A DNA stretch of 35,217 nt, taken from contig NZ_AEDU01000030.1 of assembly GCF_000148525.1 (NCBI RefSeq), forward strand, positions 1 to 35,217. The letters are read 5' to 3'. This DNA is from Streptococcus mitis SK564. GTDB taxonomy: Bacteria; Bacillota; Bacilli; Lactobacillales; Streptococcaceae. Below, piece by piece: positions 10,196-18,105 of this stretch (its first letter is position 1; each line of letters begins with the position of its first letter). The translations under genes and the position numbers were made by a program. Below the pieces are notes generated by a model. The model worked only from the letters and a program-made list of their open reading frames with translations, did no database searches and was not told the DNA's origin.

Positions 10196-10206
10196 TCTTA
10201 ATAAAC

Positions 10207-10235
10207 AAAAATCCCACCTGACTAGGTGGGTTTTC
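10207..10235. terminator. Bidirectional terminator between convergent tig and recD2
   Basis: CCCACCT (10213-10219) pairs with AGGTGGG (10224-10230) around GACT, with an A run on the left and TTTTCTT on the right. It sits between the tig stop and the recD2 stop at 10243. Confidence 0.88.
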
Positions 10236-10242
10236 TTATGCA

Positions 10243-12609
10243 CTATTTTCCAAAAATCTCTTTGAGATCTGCGTCTGTAATCCCAATCATGGCGGGGATG
10301 CTGTCCCAGTTTTCTTCTGTCAGGATGTAGGATTGTTCAGAGGTACTTGATGTGGCAGTTTCAGAGATAGATTGTTTATCTTCTTCAATATTTTCAATTA
10401 AATCACTGAAGCGTTCAATCAGATAGGTTTTTCGGGCAGTTCCGATGTGTTGGGTGGCATAATCGAAGGCCTGTAATTCACCTAGTAAGATAAGCTTGCT
10501 TTTGGCGCGTGTAATGGCTGTGTAGATGAGATTGCGCTCCAACATACGTCGGCTAGCACTGGTAATCGGTAGGATGACAACAGGGAACTCACTTCCCTGT
10601 GATTTATGGATGCTCATGGCATAGGCCAGGCGAATCTTGTACCATTCGTTACGTGGGTAAGAGACCTCGTTGCCATCAAAATCAATGACAATCTCGTCTT
10701 GTTTCGACTCGGTGTATTTACCAGGAATCAGGTCTGTGATGGCTCCTAAATCTCCATTAAAGACATTGATTTCAGCATCGTTGACCAAATGAATGACCTT
10801 GTCTCCCTTACGATAGTGGCACTGGGGAGCTTCAAAACTGAGTTGATCTTTTTGTGGTGGGTTTAGCAGGTCTTGCATGAGCTGATTGATAGCATCAATC
10901 CCTGCAGTTCCTCGGTACATAGGAGCCAGAACTTGGATATCACGGGCAGGGATACCACTTCTGAGGGCAGCGCCTAAGATTTTTTCAATCGTAGCTGGAA
11001 TATGGCCACTAGCAATTTCAAAGTAGGAACGGTCAGCTTTTTTCTGGGTGAAATCAGCTGGCAAGATGCCCTGTCGAATTTGACTAGCTAGGGTAACGAT
11101 GGTTGATTCTTCGCTTTGCCGGTAAATTTTTTCCAAGCGAGTCTGAGGAATCAGGGGAATATGAAGCAGATCCGCTAGAACCTGTCCAGGGCTGACAGAC
11201 GGTAGCTGATCGCTATCTCCCACGATGAGAATTTTACTGTTAGAAGAGATGTTGGAGAAGAGTTGATTGGCCAGCCAAGTATCCACCATAGAAAATTCAT
11301 CTACGATGATAAAGTCGGCATCCAGATAATCTTCCAGATGACTGGTATCATCGTCACCTGTCATTCCCAAGTGGCGGTGTATGGTCGCACTAGGCAAACC
11401 TGTCAATTCATTCATGCGCCGAGCGGCTCGTCCAGTTGGAGCAGCAAGAAGAATAGGTAAGTTACTTTTTTTCCTGAGGTCAAGTCCTTCTAAGAGGGCA
11501 TAAACAGCGATGATACCATTGATAACCGTTGTCTTACCAGTACCTGGGCCACCTGTCAGAATAAAGACCTTGTTCTGGATAGCATCACAGATAGCTTGTT
11601 TTTGAATGCTATCATACTCAATTCCCAGCTCCTCCTCGATAGTAGTGATATGTTTTTGAATGGTTTCTAAATCCTGGCTCTTCTGTTTTCCTTTTTCAAG
11701 GATACGAACTAAGTGGCTGCGGATACCTTCCTCAGCGAAAAAGAGGCTGTTGTCAAAAATTTTGGTATCAATCTGCTGAACCTTGTCTTCTTCAATGAGG
11801 TAGGAGAGTTCTTGGGCTACTTGACTGGGGTCTAGTTCCACGGGGCGAGAAGACTCAAGGAGAGTAAGGGTTTGTTCTAGCAAATCCCGTGCTTCAACAT
11901 AGGTGTCCCCTGTTTCCATACAGGCCTGAAAAAGACTATGTACTAGACCGGCGCGGAAGCGTTCAGGAGCCTGACTTTCGATGCCTAGTTCCTCCGCTAA
12001 TTGGTCAGCAATAGTAAAGCCCAAACCCTTGATATCCTCGACCAACTGGTAGGGATAATTTTCAACCACATCAAGGGTTTCTTCCTTGTAAAAGTCTTGA
12101 ATCTGAAAGGCTAGTTTGTTGGGAATGCCGTAGTTGGCTAGTTTGGCTAAAACCATCTCCGTTCCGTAGTTGAGACGGAGAGTGGAGACGAAAGCCTCGC
12201 GATTTTTGGCAGAGAGCCCTGAGATGCCTTCTAGCTTTTCTGGGTGTTGCAGAATTTCGTCAATGGTATTGTCGCCATAGGTGTCGACGATTTTCTGAGC
12301 TGTCTTGAGACCAATTCCCTTGAAATGGCTACTTGAAAAGTACTTGACCAAGCCCTTGCTAGTTGGTTTTGAGCGTTCATATCGGCTGATTTGCAGTTGT
12401 TCCCCATACTTGGAGTGCTGGACAATTTGTCCCCAAAAAGTATAGTCTTCTCCCTCAATCACATCAGCCATGGTGCCCGTGATAATGATTTCAAAATCAT
12501 CAAAATCTTCTGCGTCCGTATCTTCGATTTCTAGGAGGAGGATGCGATAAAAATTGCTGGGATTTTCAAAAATAATCCGTTCAATGGTTCCTGAAAAATA
12601 AACTTCCAT
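10243..12609 (-). CDS. recD2: RecD2-type superfamily 1B DNA helicase
   Basis: This 5'-3' DNA helicase acts without RecBC in Firmicutes, in repair and replication-fork maintenance. The 788 residues include the long N-terminal region with helix-hairpin-helix segments (KGIGLKTAQKIVDTYG, EGISGLSAKN, KGLGFTIADQLA) that marks RecD2. The Walker A GGPGTGKTT is near residue 353, Walker B is in IIVDEFSMVD, then GDSDQLPSVSPG. The C-terminal UvrD-like motifs IHKSQGSEFPVVI and YTAITRAK follow. I choose ATG 12609 (MEVYFSGTIE), with AAAGGA ahead of it. The longer frame to 12663 would run into the BOX repeat. Convergent with tig. Confidence 0.95.
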   Translation of the reverse strand: MEVYFSGTIERIIFENPSNFYRILLLEIEDTDAEDFDDFEIIITGTMADVIEGEDYTFWGQIVQHSKYGEQLQISRYERSKPTSKGLVKYFSSSHFKGIGLKTAQKIVDTYGDNTIDEILQHPEKLEGISGLSAKNREAFVSTLRLNYGTEMVLAKLANYGIPNKLAFQIQDFYKEETLDVVENYPYQLVEDIKGLGFTIADQLAEELGIESQAPERFRAGLVHSLFQACMETGDTYVEARDLLEQTLTLLESSRPVELDPSQVAQELSYLIEEDKVQQIDTKIFDNSLFFAEEGIRSHLVRILEKGKQKSQDLETIQKHITTIEEELGIEYDSIQKQAICDAIQNKVFILTGGPGTGKTTVINGIIAVYALLEGLDLRKKSNLPILLAAPTGRAARRMNELTGLPSATIHRHLGMTGDDDTSHLEDYLDADFIIVDEFSMVDTWLANQLFSNISSNSKILIVGDSDQLPSVSPGQVLADLLHIPLIPQTRLEKIYRQSEESTIVTLASQIRQGILPADFTQKKADRSYFEIASGHIPATIEKILGAALRSGIPARDIQVLAPMYRGTAGIDAINQLMQDLLNPPQKDQLSFEAPQCHYRKGDKVIHLVNDAEINVFNGDLGAITDLIPGKYTESKQDEIVIDFDGNEVSYPRNEWYKIRLAYAMSIHKSQGSEFPVVILPITSASRRMLERNLIYTAITRAKSKLILLGELQAFDYATQHIGTARKTYLIERFSDLIENIEEDKQSISETATSSTSEQSYILTEENWDSIPAMIGITDADLKEIFGK

Positions 12610-12640
12610 AAGATTCCTTTGCATAAATAGGTGAGAGTTA

Positions 12641-12790
12641 ATACTCTTCGAAAATCTCTTCAAACCACGTCAGCTTCGCCTTGCCGTATATATGTTACTG
12701 ACTTCGTCAGTTCTATCTACAACCTCAAAGCAGTGCTTTGAGCAACCTGCGGCTAGCTTCCTAGTTTGCTCTTTGATTTTCATTGAGTAT
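12641..12790 (+). repeat. BOX element, boxA-boxB-boxC form
   Basis: The 150 bp repeat has the same ends as the copy at 1811-1915. BoxA spans 12641-12698, boxB 12699-12743 and boxC 12744-12790. BoxB has two small hairpins, TGACTTCGTCA and CTCAAAGCAGTGCTTTGAG. The 45 bp length difference from the first copy equals exactly one boxB. It lies between lepB and recD2, 31 bp upstream of the recD2 start, and is transcribed in antisense orientation relative to A-to-C. Confidence 0.95.
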
Positions 12791-12813
12791 AACTTTGTTT
12801 CTATCTTAATCAA
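12786..12813 (-). promoter_or_regulatory. Candidate recD2 promoter whose -10 box is the BOX end
   Basis: On the minus strand TTGATT (12808-12813) and TATACT (12786-12791) are 16 bp apart. The -10 hexamer is formed by the terminal ATACT of the BOX plus one flanking base. Transcription from here would place almost the whole BOX in the recD2 leader. Confidence 0.45.
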
Positions 12814-12849
12814 ACTGGATAGTGAATAATCATATTCTCACGATAGAAG

Positions 12850-12881
12850 AAGAGGCTGAGATTGGTGATTCTCGGCCTCTT
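12850..12881 (-). terminator. Terminator-like hairpin after lepB
   Basis: A 12 bp stem (12850-12861 with 12870-12881; AAGAGG/CCTCTT outer part, one G-U pair) starts 7 bp after the lepB stop. The following minus-strand bases are only moderately T-rich (CTTCTATC), so termination may be partial and some transcription may reach recD2. Confidence 0.6.
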
Positions 12882-12888
12882 AGGTCTC

Positions 12889-13503
12889 TTAAAATGTTCC
12901 GATACGGGTGATTGGCCAGAAGCGGAATTTAGCTTCCCCTGTGATATCTTTTGCTTTGAAGGTACCTACGTGACGGCTGTCGCTCGAAACCAGGCGGTCG
13001 TCTCCGAGGAGAAGGTATTCTCCTTCTGGAACAGTAAAGCTAAAGTTGGTGTTATAGTTGACATCAACTGTGAAGGCTTGAGCTTTTTGAGCGATACTTC
13101 TAAAGAAGGTGCCTTTATTTCCTTCAAATCCCTTGCCTGAGTAAGTGCTTTGGAGTTTGTCATCCTTGAAACGTTTGATGTAGTCAGCTAGGTAAGGCTC
13201 ATCCGTCTCTTTATCATTGATGTAAAGTTTATCATTTTCGTAACGGATGGTATCGCCAGGCATTCCGATGACACGTTTGACAATGTCCTTATTGCCATCT
13301 TCCTCATGGGCAACCACGATATCAAAACGGTCAATAGGGAGGTGTTTGACAACAAAGAGAATTTCGCTATCCGCTAGGGTCGGATCCATGGAATGTCCTT
13401 CTACGCGGACATTGCTCCAAAAAAAGATCCGACTTAAAGCTAGTAATGACAGAATTAAGAGGAACAATCCCCACTCTTTTAAGAAATTTTTAAATGAATT
13501 CAT
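12889..13503 (-). CDS. lepB: Type I signal peptidase
   Basis: This membrane-bound serine protease cuts signal peptides from exported proteins, such as the choline-binding protein in this window. At 204 residues, it has one N-terminal membrane helix (about 10-29), then the catalytic Ser38 in GHSMDP, the general-base Lys76 in DIVKRVIGMPGD, and the late GDDRLVSSDSRHVG box. It follows rnhC with a 3 bp gap and is probably co-transcribed with it. Confidence 0.97.
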   Translation of the reverse strand: MNSFKNFLKEWGLFLLILSLLALSRIFFWSNVRVEGHSMDPTLADSEILFVVKHLPIDRFDIVVAHEEDGNKDIVKRVIGMPGDTIRYENDKLYINDKETDEPYLADYIKRFKDDKLQSTYSGKGFEGNKGTFFRSIAQKAQAFTVDVNYNTNFSFTVPEGEYLLLGDDRLVSSDSRHVGTFKAKDITGEAKFRFWPITRIGTF

Positions 13504-13506
13504 AAC

Positions 13507-14388
13507 TTACCTTTCTAAGCGTTTTTTCGCTTTTTCAGTATTTTTAAAGTGCAGTTTGGCGCAGAAGTTGAGTCCCTGCATACCATAGGCTTGTAAAATC
13601 TGGCTAGCTACCTTATCAGAAGCCGTTCCAGCCCCACTTGGAAGTTGATAACCCAGTTCTCGTCCTAGATTTTCTAGATTTTCCAGAAAGAGATCACGCG
13701 CAATGATAGAAGAAACTGCGACAGCCAAGTATTTGCCCTCAGCCTTTTCTTCTAAGCTGATAGGATTGCTGAAACGATTGACCTCTTGTGCCAAGTACTT
13801 GTCATAATTTTTAGCACTGGTAAAGGCATCAATCACAATTTTCTCAGGCTGAGCACCTTTTTGAAGGAGGAGATAGATAGCCTGGTTATGGAGGGCAACC
13901 TTAACCGAAACAGCGTTGTAGCGGTCTCCGATGACCTCGTTGTACTTGCTAGGTGAGAGAAGCAGTGCCTGGTGCTGGATTTTTTCCTTGAGAATAGGAG
14001 CAATCTGACGAATCTTTTGGTCGGTCAGAGTCTTAGAATCCCCCACACCGAGTTTTCGTAAAAAGTCGTGCTGGTCAGGTGTGACAAAGGAAGCCACAAC
14101 TGCAAGTCCACCAAAGTAGGAACCATTTCCTACCTCATCTGTCCCAATCAAAGGGAGATTTTGTCCGCTGGTTTGCTCTACAGCTTGATAGCCAAAGAAA
14201 CGAGCGTATTTCTCAGCCCCTTCACCCTGAAGTAAGACCTTTCCAGAAGTATAGATAGAAACCGTTGCTTGGGGTAGCCTCAAAAAGTAGCGGATATAGG
14301 GATTCTTGCTGGGAGCCAGACTGGTTTGATAGTGTTCAAGAAAAGCCTGAATCTCCTTTTCACTTGGTGTGAGTGTTATACTTGCCAT
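13507..14388 (-). CDS. rnhC: Ribonuclease HIII
   Basis: RNase HIII cleaves the RNA strand of RNA-DNA hybrids. The 293 residues include an N-terminal TBP-like substrate-binding domain (about 1-75) typical of HIII rather than HII. The catalytic domain opens with [13 protein letters not shown] (Asp84, Glu85); further acidic residues are in [14 protein letters not shown] and the [11 protein letters not shown] segment. The start ATG at 14388 gives the standard [10 protein letters not shown] beginning. No Shine-Dalgarno sequence precedes it, and the putative -10 box is only 7 bp upstream. It is first in the rnhC-lepB unit and divergent from zapA. Confidence 0.96.
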   Translation of the reverse strand: MASITLTPSEKEIQAFLEHYQTSLAPSKNPYIRYFLRLPQATVSIYTSGKVLLQGEGAEKYARFFGYQAVEQTSGQNLPLIGTDEVGNGSYFGGLAVVASFVTPDQHDFLRKLGVGDSKTLTDQKIRQIAPILKEKIQHQALLLSPSKYNEVIGDRYNAVSVKVALHNQAIYLLLQKGAQPEKIVIDAFTSAKNYDKYLAQEVNRFSNPISLEEKAEGKYLAVAVSSIIARDLFLENLENLGRELGYQLPSGAGTASDKVASQILQAYGMQGLNFCAKLHFKNTEKAKKRLER

Positions 14389-14395
14389 AGTTTCT

Positions 14396-14426
14396 ATTGT
14401 ACCATAAAAGCAGGCAAATTTGTAAA
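14396..14426 (-). promoter_or_regulatory. Promoter of rnhC-lepB, nearly leaderless
   Basis: On the minus strand an extended -10, TG-G-TACAAT, has its hexamer at 14396-14401. TTTACA at 14421-14426 is a possible -35 at a long 19 bp spacing. The -10 ends 7 bp before the rnhC ATG, so the mRNA should begin at or within a few bases of the start codon. Confidence 0.65.
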
Positions 14427-14428
14427 AA

Positions 14429-14457
14429 CTGACAAAATTAGCGAATTTTGGTATAAT
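14429..14457 (+). promoter_or_regulatory. Promoter of zapA-cvpA
   Basis: CTGACA (14429-14434) and TATAAT (14452-14457) are 17 bp apart, with an extended TG-G before the -10. It is back-to-back with the rnhC promoter, the two -35 boxes being 2 bp apart. The GAGGTG ribosome site follows closely. Confidence 0.85.
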
Positions 14458-14474
14458 ATCGTGAGGTGAATTTT

Positions 14475-14777
14475 ATGGCAAATCTAAATCGATTCAAATT
14501 TACATTCGGGAAAAAATCATTAACTTTGACAAGCGAGCATGATAACCTTTTTATGGAGGAAATCGCCAAGGTTGCGACAGAAAAATACCAAGCAATTAAA
14601 GAACAAATGCCTAGTGCAGACGATGAAACAATCGCTCTTTTGTTGGCAGTCAACTGTTTATCAACTCAGCTCAGCCGTGAGATTGAATTTGATGATAAGG
14701 AGCAAGAATTAGAAGAACTCCGTCACAAGCTTGTGACTTGCAAGCAAGAACAGAGCAAGATTGAGGATTCCTTATGA
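14475..14777 (+). CDS. zapA: Cell division protein ZapA-like
   Basis: ZapA proteins bind FtsZ and bundle its filaments at the division septum. The 100-residue protein begins MANLNRFKFTFGKKSLTL and has the ZapA pattern: a short N-terminal beta domain, then a long helix ending in a charged coiled coil (DDKEQELEELRHKLVTCKQEQ). The ATG at 14475 is chosen over the in-frame GTG at 14466, because GAGGTG (14463-14468) is the ribosome site and overlaps that GTG. Its stop overlaps the cvpA start (ATGA). The call rests on length, pattern and its usual place upstream of cvpA and mutS2. Confidence 0.82.
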   Translation: MANLNRFKFTFGKKSLTLTSEHDNLFMEEIAKVATEKYQAIKEQMPSADDETIALLLAVNCLSTQLSREIEFDDKEQELEELRHKLVTCKQEQSKIEDSL

Positions 14778-15322
14778 TTTCACTCCTTCTTCTATTGGTC
14801 TTGGCTTGGGGATTTTATATCGGCTATCGGAGAGGCCTGCTCTTACAGGTTTATTACCTGATTTCAGCCATGGCATCGGCTTTTGTGGCCGGCCAGTTTT
14901 ACAAGGGAATTGGAGAGCAATTTCATTTGCTGCTCCCTTATGCAAATCCGCAGGAAGGTCAGGGAACTTTCTTTTTCCCATCGGATCAACTTTTCCAGTT
15001 GGATAAGGTCTTTTACGCAGGTATCGGCTACTTGCTTGTATTTGGGATTGTCTATAGCATCGGTCGTTTACTTGGTCTCTTGTTACACTTAATTCCTAGT
15101 AAAAAACTGGGTGGCAAGTTGTTCCAAGTTTCAGCAGGGATCTTGTCCATGTTGGTGACCTTATTTGTCTTGCAAATGGCCTTGACCATACTAGCAACCA
15201 TTCCCATGGCAGCTATACAAAATCCTCTTGAAAAGAGTATCGTCGCAAAACACATCATCCAGAGCATACCAGTAACAACTAGTTGGCTCAAACAAATCTG
15301 GGTGACAAATTTAATCGGATAA
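14774..15322 (+). CDS. cvpA: CvpA family membrane protein
   Basis: This 182-residue integral membrane protein has about four hydrophobic segments (residues 2-20, 25-42, 78-105, 118-145) and the family opening LLLVLAWGFYIGYRRGLLLQ. CvpA was named for colicin V production in E. coli; its role in Gram-positive bacteria is not settled. It overlaps zapA by 4 bp, so translation is probably coupled, and precedes mutS2, a common Firmicute order. Confidence 0.88.
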   Translation: MISLLLLLVLAWGFYIGYRRGLLLQVYYLISAMASAFVAGQFYKGIGEQFHLLLPYANPQEGQGTFFFPSDQLFQLDKVFYAGIGYLLVFGIVYSIGRLLGLLLHLIPSKKLGGKLFQVSAGILSMLVTLFVLQMALTILATIPMAAIQNPLEKSIVAKHIIQSIPVTTSWLKQIWVTNLIG

Positions 15323-15349
15323 AAAGGGCAGGAGTTTTCCTAGCCCTTT
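15323..15349 (+). terminator. Terminator-like hairpin after cvpA
   Basis: AAAGGGCAGG pairs with CCTAGCCCTTT with one bulged A, just after the cvpA stop. The tail (TTTGTTT) is a weak U tract, so it may let some transcription into mutS2. No convincing separate mutS2 promoter was found in 15350-15425. Confidence 0.6.
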
Positions 15350-15425
15350 GTTTACAGATTTGACTCGAATCTATCAGAATATAAAAAGCTACCACACCTA
15401 GACATTCAAAGACAAGGAAATAAAG

Positions 15426-17762
15426 ATGAATAAGAAAATATTAGAAACATTAGAGTTCAATAAGGTCAAGGCCTTGTTTGAACCCCATTTGTTGACCGAG
15501 CAGGGCTTGGAGCAATTGAGACAGCTGGCTCCGACTGCTAAAGCAGATAAAATCAAACAGGCTTTTGCTGAGATGAAGGAGATGCAGGCTCTTTTCGTAG
15601 AGCAACCGCATTTTACTATTCTCGCAACTAAGGAAATTGCAGGAGTCTGCAAGCGGTTGGAGATGGGAGCAGACCTCAATATCGAGGAGTTCCTCCTCTT
15701 GAAGCGCGTGCTTCTTTCTAGCAGAGAACTGCAAAGTTTTTATGCCAATCTGGAAAATGTCAGCTTGGAAGAATTAGCCCTTTGGTTTGAGAAATTACAC
15801 GATTTTCCGCAATTACAAGGAAATCTTCAGGCCTTTAATGATGCAGGTTTCATTGAAAATTTTGCCAGTGAAGAATTGGCGCGCATCCGTCGAAAAATCC
15901 ATGACAGCGAGAGTCAGGTCCGCGATGTCTTGCAAGATTTGCTCAAACAAAAAGCGCAGATGTTGACAGAAGGGATTGTTGCCAGCAGAAATGGTCGTCA
16001 GGTTCTACCTGTCAAAAACACCTACCGCAATAAGATTGCAGGTGTCGTTCATGATATTTCTGCCAGCGGAAATACCGTCTATATCGAACCTCGTGAGGTG
16101 GTCAAACTGAGCGAAGAAATTGCTAGTCTGCGAGCAGATGAGCGCTATGAAATGCTTCGCATTCTCCAAGAAATCTCGGAGCGTGTCCGCCCTCATGCGG
16201 CTGAGATTGCTAATGACGCTTGGATTATCGGTCATCTGGACTTGATTCGTGCTAAGGTTCGCTTTATCCAAGAAAGGCAAGCAGTCGTTCCTCAGCTATC
16301 AGAAAATCAGGAGATTCAACTGCTCCATGTTTGCCATCCTTTGGTCAAAAATGCCGTTGCAAATGATGTCCATTTTGGACAAGATTTAACAGCTATTGTC
16401 ATTACAGGTCCCAATACAGGTGGGAAGACTATCATGCTTAAAACTCTGGGCTTGACGCAGGTTATGGCTCAGTCTGGTTTGCCGATTTTAGCAGATAAGG
16501 GAAGTTGTGTTGGTATTTTTGAAGAAATCTTTGCAGATATTGGAGATGAGCAATCTATTGAGCAGAGTTTGTCTACCTTCTCTAGCCATATGACCAATAT
16601 TGTGGATATTCTTGGCAAGGTCAACCAGCATTCGCTCTTGCTCTTGGATGAGTTGGGGGCTGGTACAGATCCCCAAGAGGGAGCTGCCCTTGCCATGGCC
16701 ATTCTGGAGGACCTTCGCCTGCGTCAAGTCAAGACTATGGCGACCACCCACTATCCGGAACTCAAGGCCTACGGTATTGAGACAGCCTTTGTGCAAAATG
16801 CCAGCATGGAGTTTGATACTGCAACTCTTCGCCCGACCTATCGCTTTATGCAGGGAGTTCCTGGCCGAAGTAATGCCTTTGAAATTGCTAAACGTTTAGG
16901 ACTATCTGAAGTTATCGTAGGGGATGCCAGTCAGCAGGTCGATCAGGACAATGATGTCAATCGGATTATTGAGCAACTGGAAGAGCAGACGCTGGAAAGT
17001 CGTAAACGCTTGGACAATATCCGTGAGGTGGAGCAAGAAAATCTCAAGATGAATCGTGCGCTCAAAAAACTTTACAACGAGCTCAATCGTGCAAAGGAAA
17101 CCGAGCTCAACAAGGCGCGTGAACAGGCTGCTGAGATTGTGGACATGGCTCTGAGTGAAAGTGACCAGATTCTTAAAAATCTCCATAGTAAATCTCAACT
17201 CAAACCCCACGAAATCATTGAAGCCAAGGCCAAGCTGAAAAAATTGGCTCCTGAAAAAGTGGACTTGTCTAAAAACAAGGTCCTTCAAAAGGCCAAGAAA
17301 AAACGAGCTCCAAAGGTGGGAGATGATATCGTGGTTCTCAGTTATGGACAGCGTGGTACCTTGACCAGTCAACTCAAGGACGGCCGCTGGGAAGCCCAAG
17401 TTGGTTTAATCAAGATGACCTTGGAAGAGAAAGAGTTTGACCTTGTTCAAGCCCAGCAAGAAAAACCAGTCAAGAAGAAACAGGTCAATGTTGTGAAACG
17501 AACTTCTGGTCGTGGCCCACAAGCCAGACTGGACCTTCGAGGTAAACGCTATGAAGAAGCCATGAATGAGCTAGATACCTTCATCGACCAAGCCTTGCTT
17601 AACAATATGGCCCAAGTTGATATCATTCATGGTATCGGAACAGGTGTTATCCGTGAAGGAGTTACCAAATACCTACAAAGAAATAAACATGTCAAGAGTT
17701 TCGGCTATGCCCCACAAAATGCTGGAGGCAGTGGTGCGACTATTGTCACTTTTAAAGGATAA
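15426..17762 (+). CDS. mutS2: MutS2 family ATPase/endonuclease
   Basis: MutS2 lacks the mismatch-recognition domain of MutS. In Firmicutes it has been linked to suppression of recombination and, more recently, to rescue of collided ribosomes. The 778 residues contain a MutS-like core, the ATPase with Walker [11 protein letters not shown] (about residues 326-335), Walker B in [19 protein letters not shown] and the [11 protein letters not shown] switch. A long coiled-coil arm (about 510-600) follows. The C-terminal Smr nuclease domain has [11 protein letters not shown] and [14 protein letters not shown], ending [13 protein letters not shown]. Ribosome site AAGGA is at 15414-15418. Confidence 0.97.
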   Translation: MNKKILETLEFNKVKALFEPHLLTEQGLEQLRQLAPTAKADKIKQAFAEMKEMQALFVEQPHFTILATKEIAGVCKRLEMGADLNIEEFLLLKRVLLSSRELQSFYANLENVSLEELALWFEKLHDFPQLQGNLQAFNDAGFIENFASEELARIRRKIHDSESQVRDVLQDLLKQKAQMLTEGIVASRNGRQVLPVKNTYRNKIAGVVHDISASGNTVYIEPREVVKLSEEIASLRADERYEMLRILQEISERVRPHAAEIANDAWIIGHLDLIRAKVRFIQERQAVVPQLSENQEIQLLHVCHPLVKNAVANDVHFGQDLTAIVITGPNTGGKTIMLKTLGLTQVMAQSGLPILADKGSCVGIFEEIFADIGDEQSIEQSLSTFSSHMTNIVDILGKVNQHSLLLLDELGAGTDPQEGAALAMAILEDLRLRQVKTMATTHYPELKAYGIETAFVQNASMEFDTATLRPTYRFMQGVPGRSNAFEIAKRLGLSEVIVGDASQQVDQDNDVNRIIEQLEEQTLESRKRLDNIREVEQENLKMNRALKKLYNELNRAKETELNKAREQAAEIVDMALSESDQILKNLHSKSQLKPHEIIEAKAKLKKLAPEKVDLSKNKVLQKAKKKRAPKVGDDIVVLSYGQRGTLTSQLKDGRWEAQVGLIKMTLEEKEFDLVQAQQEKPVKKKQVNVVKRTSGRGPQARLDLRGKRYEEAMNELDTFIDQALLNNMAQVDIIHGIGTGVIREGVTKYLQRNKHVKSFGYAPQNAGGSGATIVTFKG

Positions 17763-17821
17763 GAAGTATTTCGGAATTCATAAAGTAAAAACTGTTGAAC
17801 TAATTTTTACTAATAAACACA

Positions 17822-17850
17822 TTGACAAAAGCCAACATTTTTTGTAAAAT
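17822..17850 (+). promoter_or_regulatory. Promoter of the glycine riboswitch and symporter
   Basis: TTGACA (17822-17827) and TAAAAT (17845-17850) are 17 bp apart, with a G at the extended position. This gives a leader of about 250 nt before the symporter ATG. Confidence 0.88.
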
Positions 17851-17932
17851 AAGAATCAATTAAATACCAACACCGAATGAAGTTTAATAGAAGTGGGGAA
17901 TCGTTTGATTTTCCATGACTGTAAATGGACGG

Positions 17933-18041
17933 AACTCTGGAGAGACCGTAAAGGCACCGAAGGGGCAAGGCAGGCAACTGCTCAAACTCTCAGGTAAAAG
18001 GACAGAGCTAGGATAGACCGCTTTTTAGCATTTATCTAAGC
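17933..18041 (+). ncRNA. Glycine riboswitch (single aptamer with ghost-aptamer helix)
   Basis: The aptamer (17933-18009) shows the conserved glycine-riboswitch pieces: CTCTGGAGAGACC, GGCACCGAAGGGGCAA and AACTCTCAGGTAAAAGGACAGAG. P1 is CTCTG (17935-17939) paired with CAGAG (18003-18007). There is only one full aptamer. Directly after it, GCTAGGATA (18007-18015) can pair with TATCTAAGC (18033-18041) with one A-A mismatch, resembling the ghost-aptamer helix of singlet glycine riboswitches. An upstream hairpin at 17894-17915 is also present. It controls the AGCS symporter downstream. The rest of this 343 bp intergenic region is promoter and terminator. Confidence 0.93.
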
Positions 18042-18046
18042 ATTCC

Positions 18047-18080
18047 AGAGTACATGTATCTTGCATGTGCTCTTTCTTTT
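18047..18080 (+). terminator. Riboswitch-controlled terminator
   Basis: A 10 bp stem, AGAGTACATG (18047-18056) with CATGTGCTCT (18064-18073), is followed by TTCTTTT. The base of its left arm, CCAGAG (18045-18050), can alternatively pair with the P1 5' strand CTCTGG (17935-17940), giving an antiterminator. Confidence 0.82.
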
Positions 18081-18105
18081 GGGGTTGAAAAGATAGGAGA
18101 AGGAA

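Noticed and set aside
12610..12663. 18-residue N-terminal extension of recD2
   Set aside because: It reads into the BOX repeat, lacks a ribosome site, and the ATG at 12609 has a good AAAGGA site and the family-typical beginning.
15360..15385. TTGACT plus TATAAA as a mutS2 promoter
   Set aside because: Spacing is only 14 bp, too short to trust.
17784..17811. AGTAAAAA/TTTTTACT hairpin after mutS2
   Set aside because: It is pure A-T apart from one pair at each end with an 12 nt loop, and is expected by chance in such AT-rich DNA; too weak to call a terminator.
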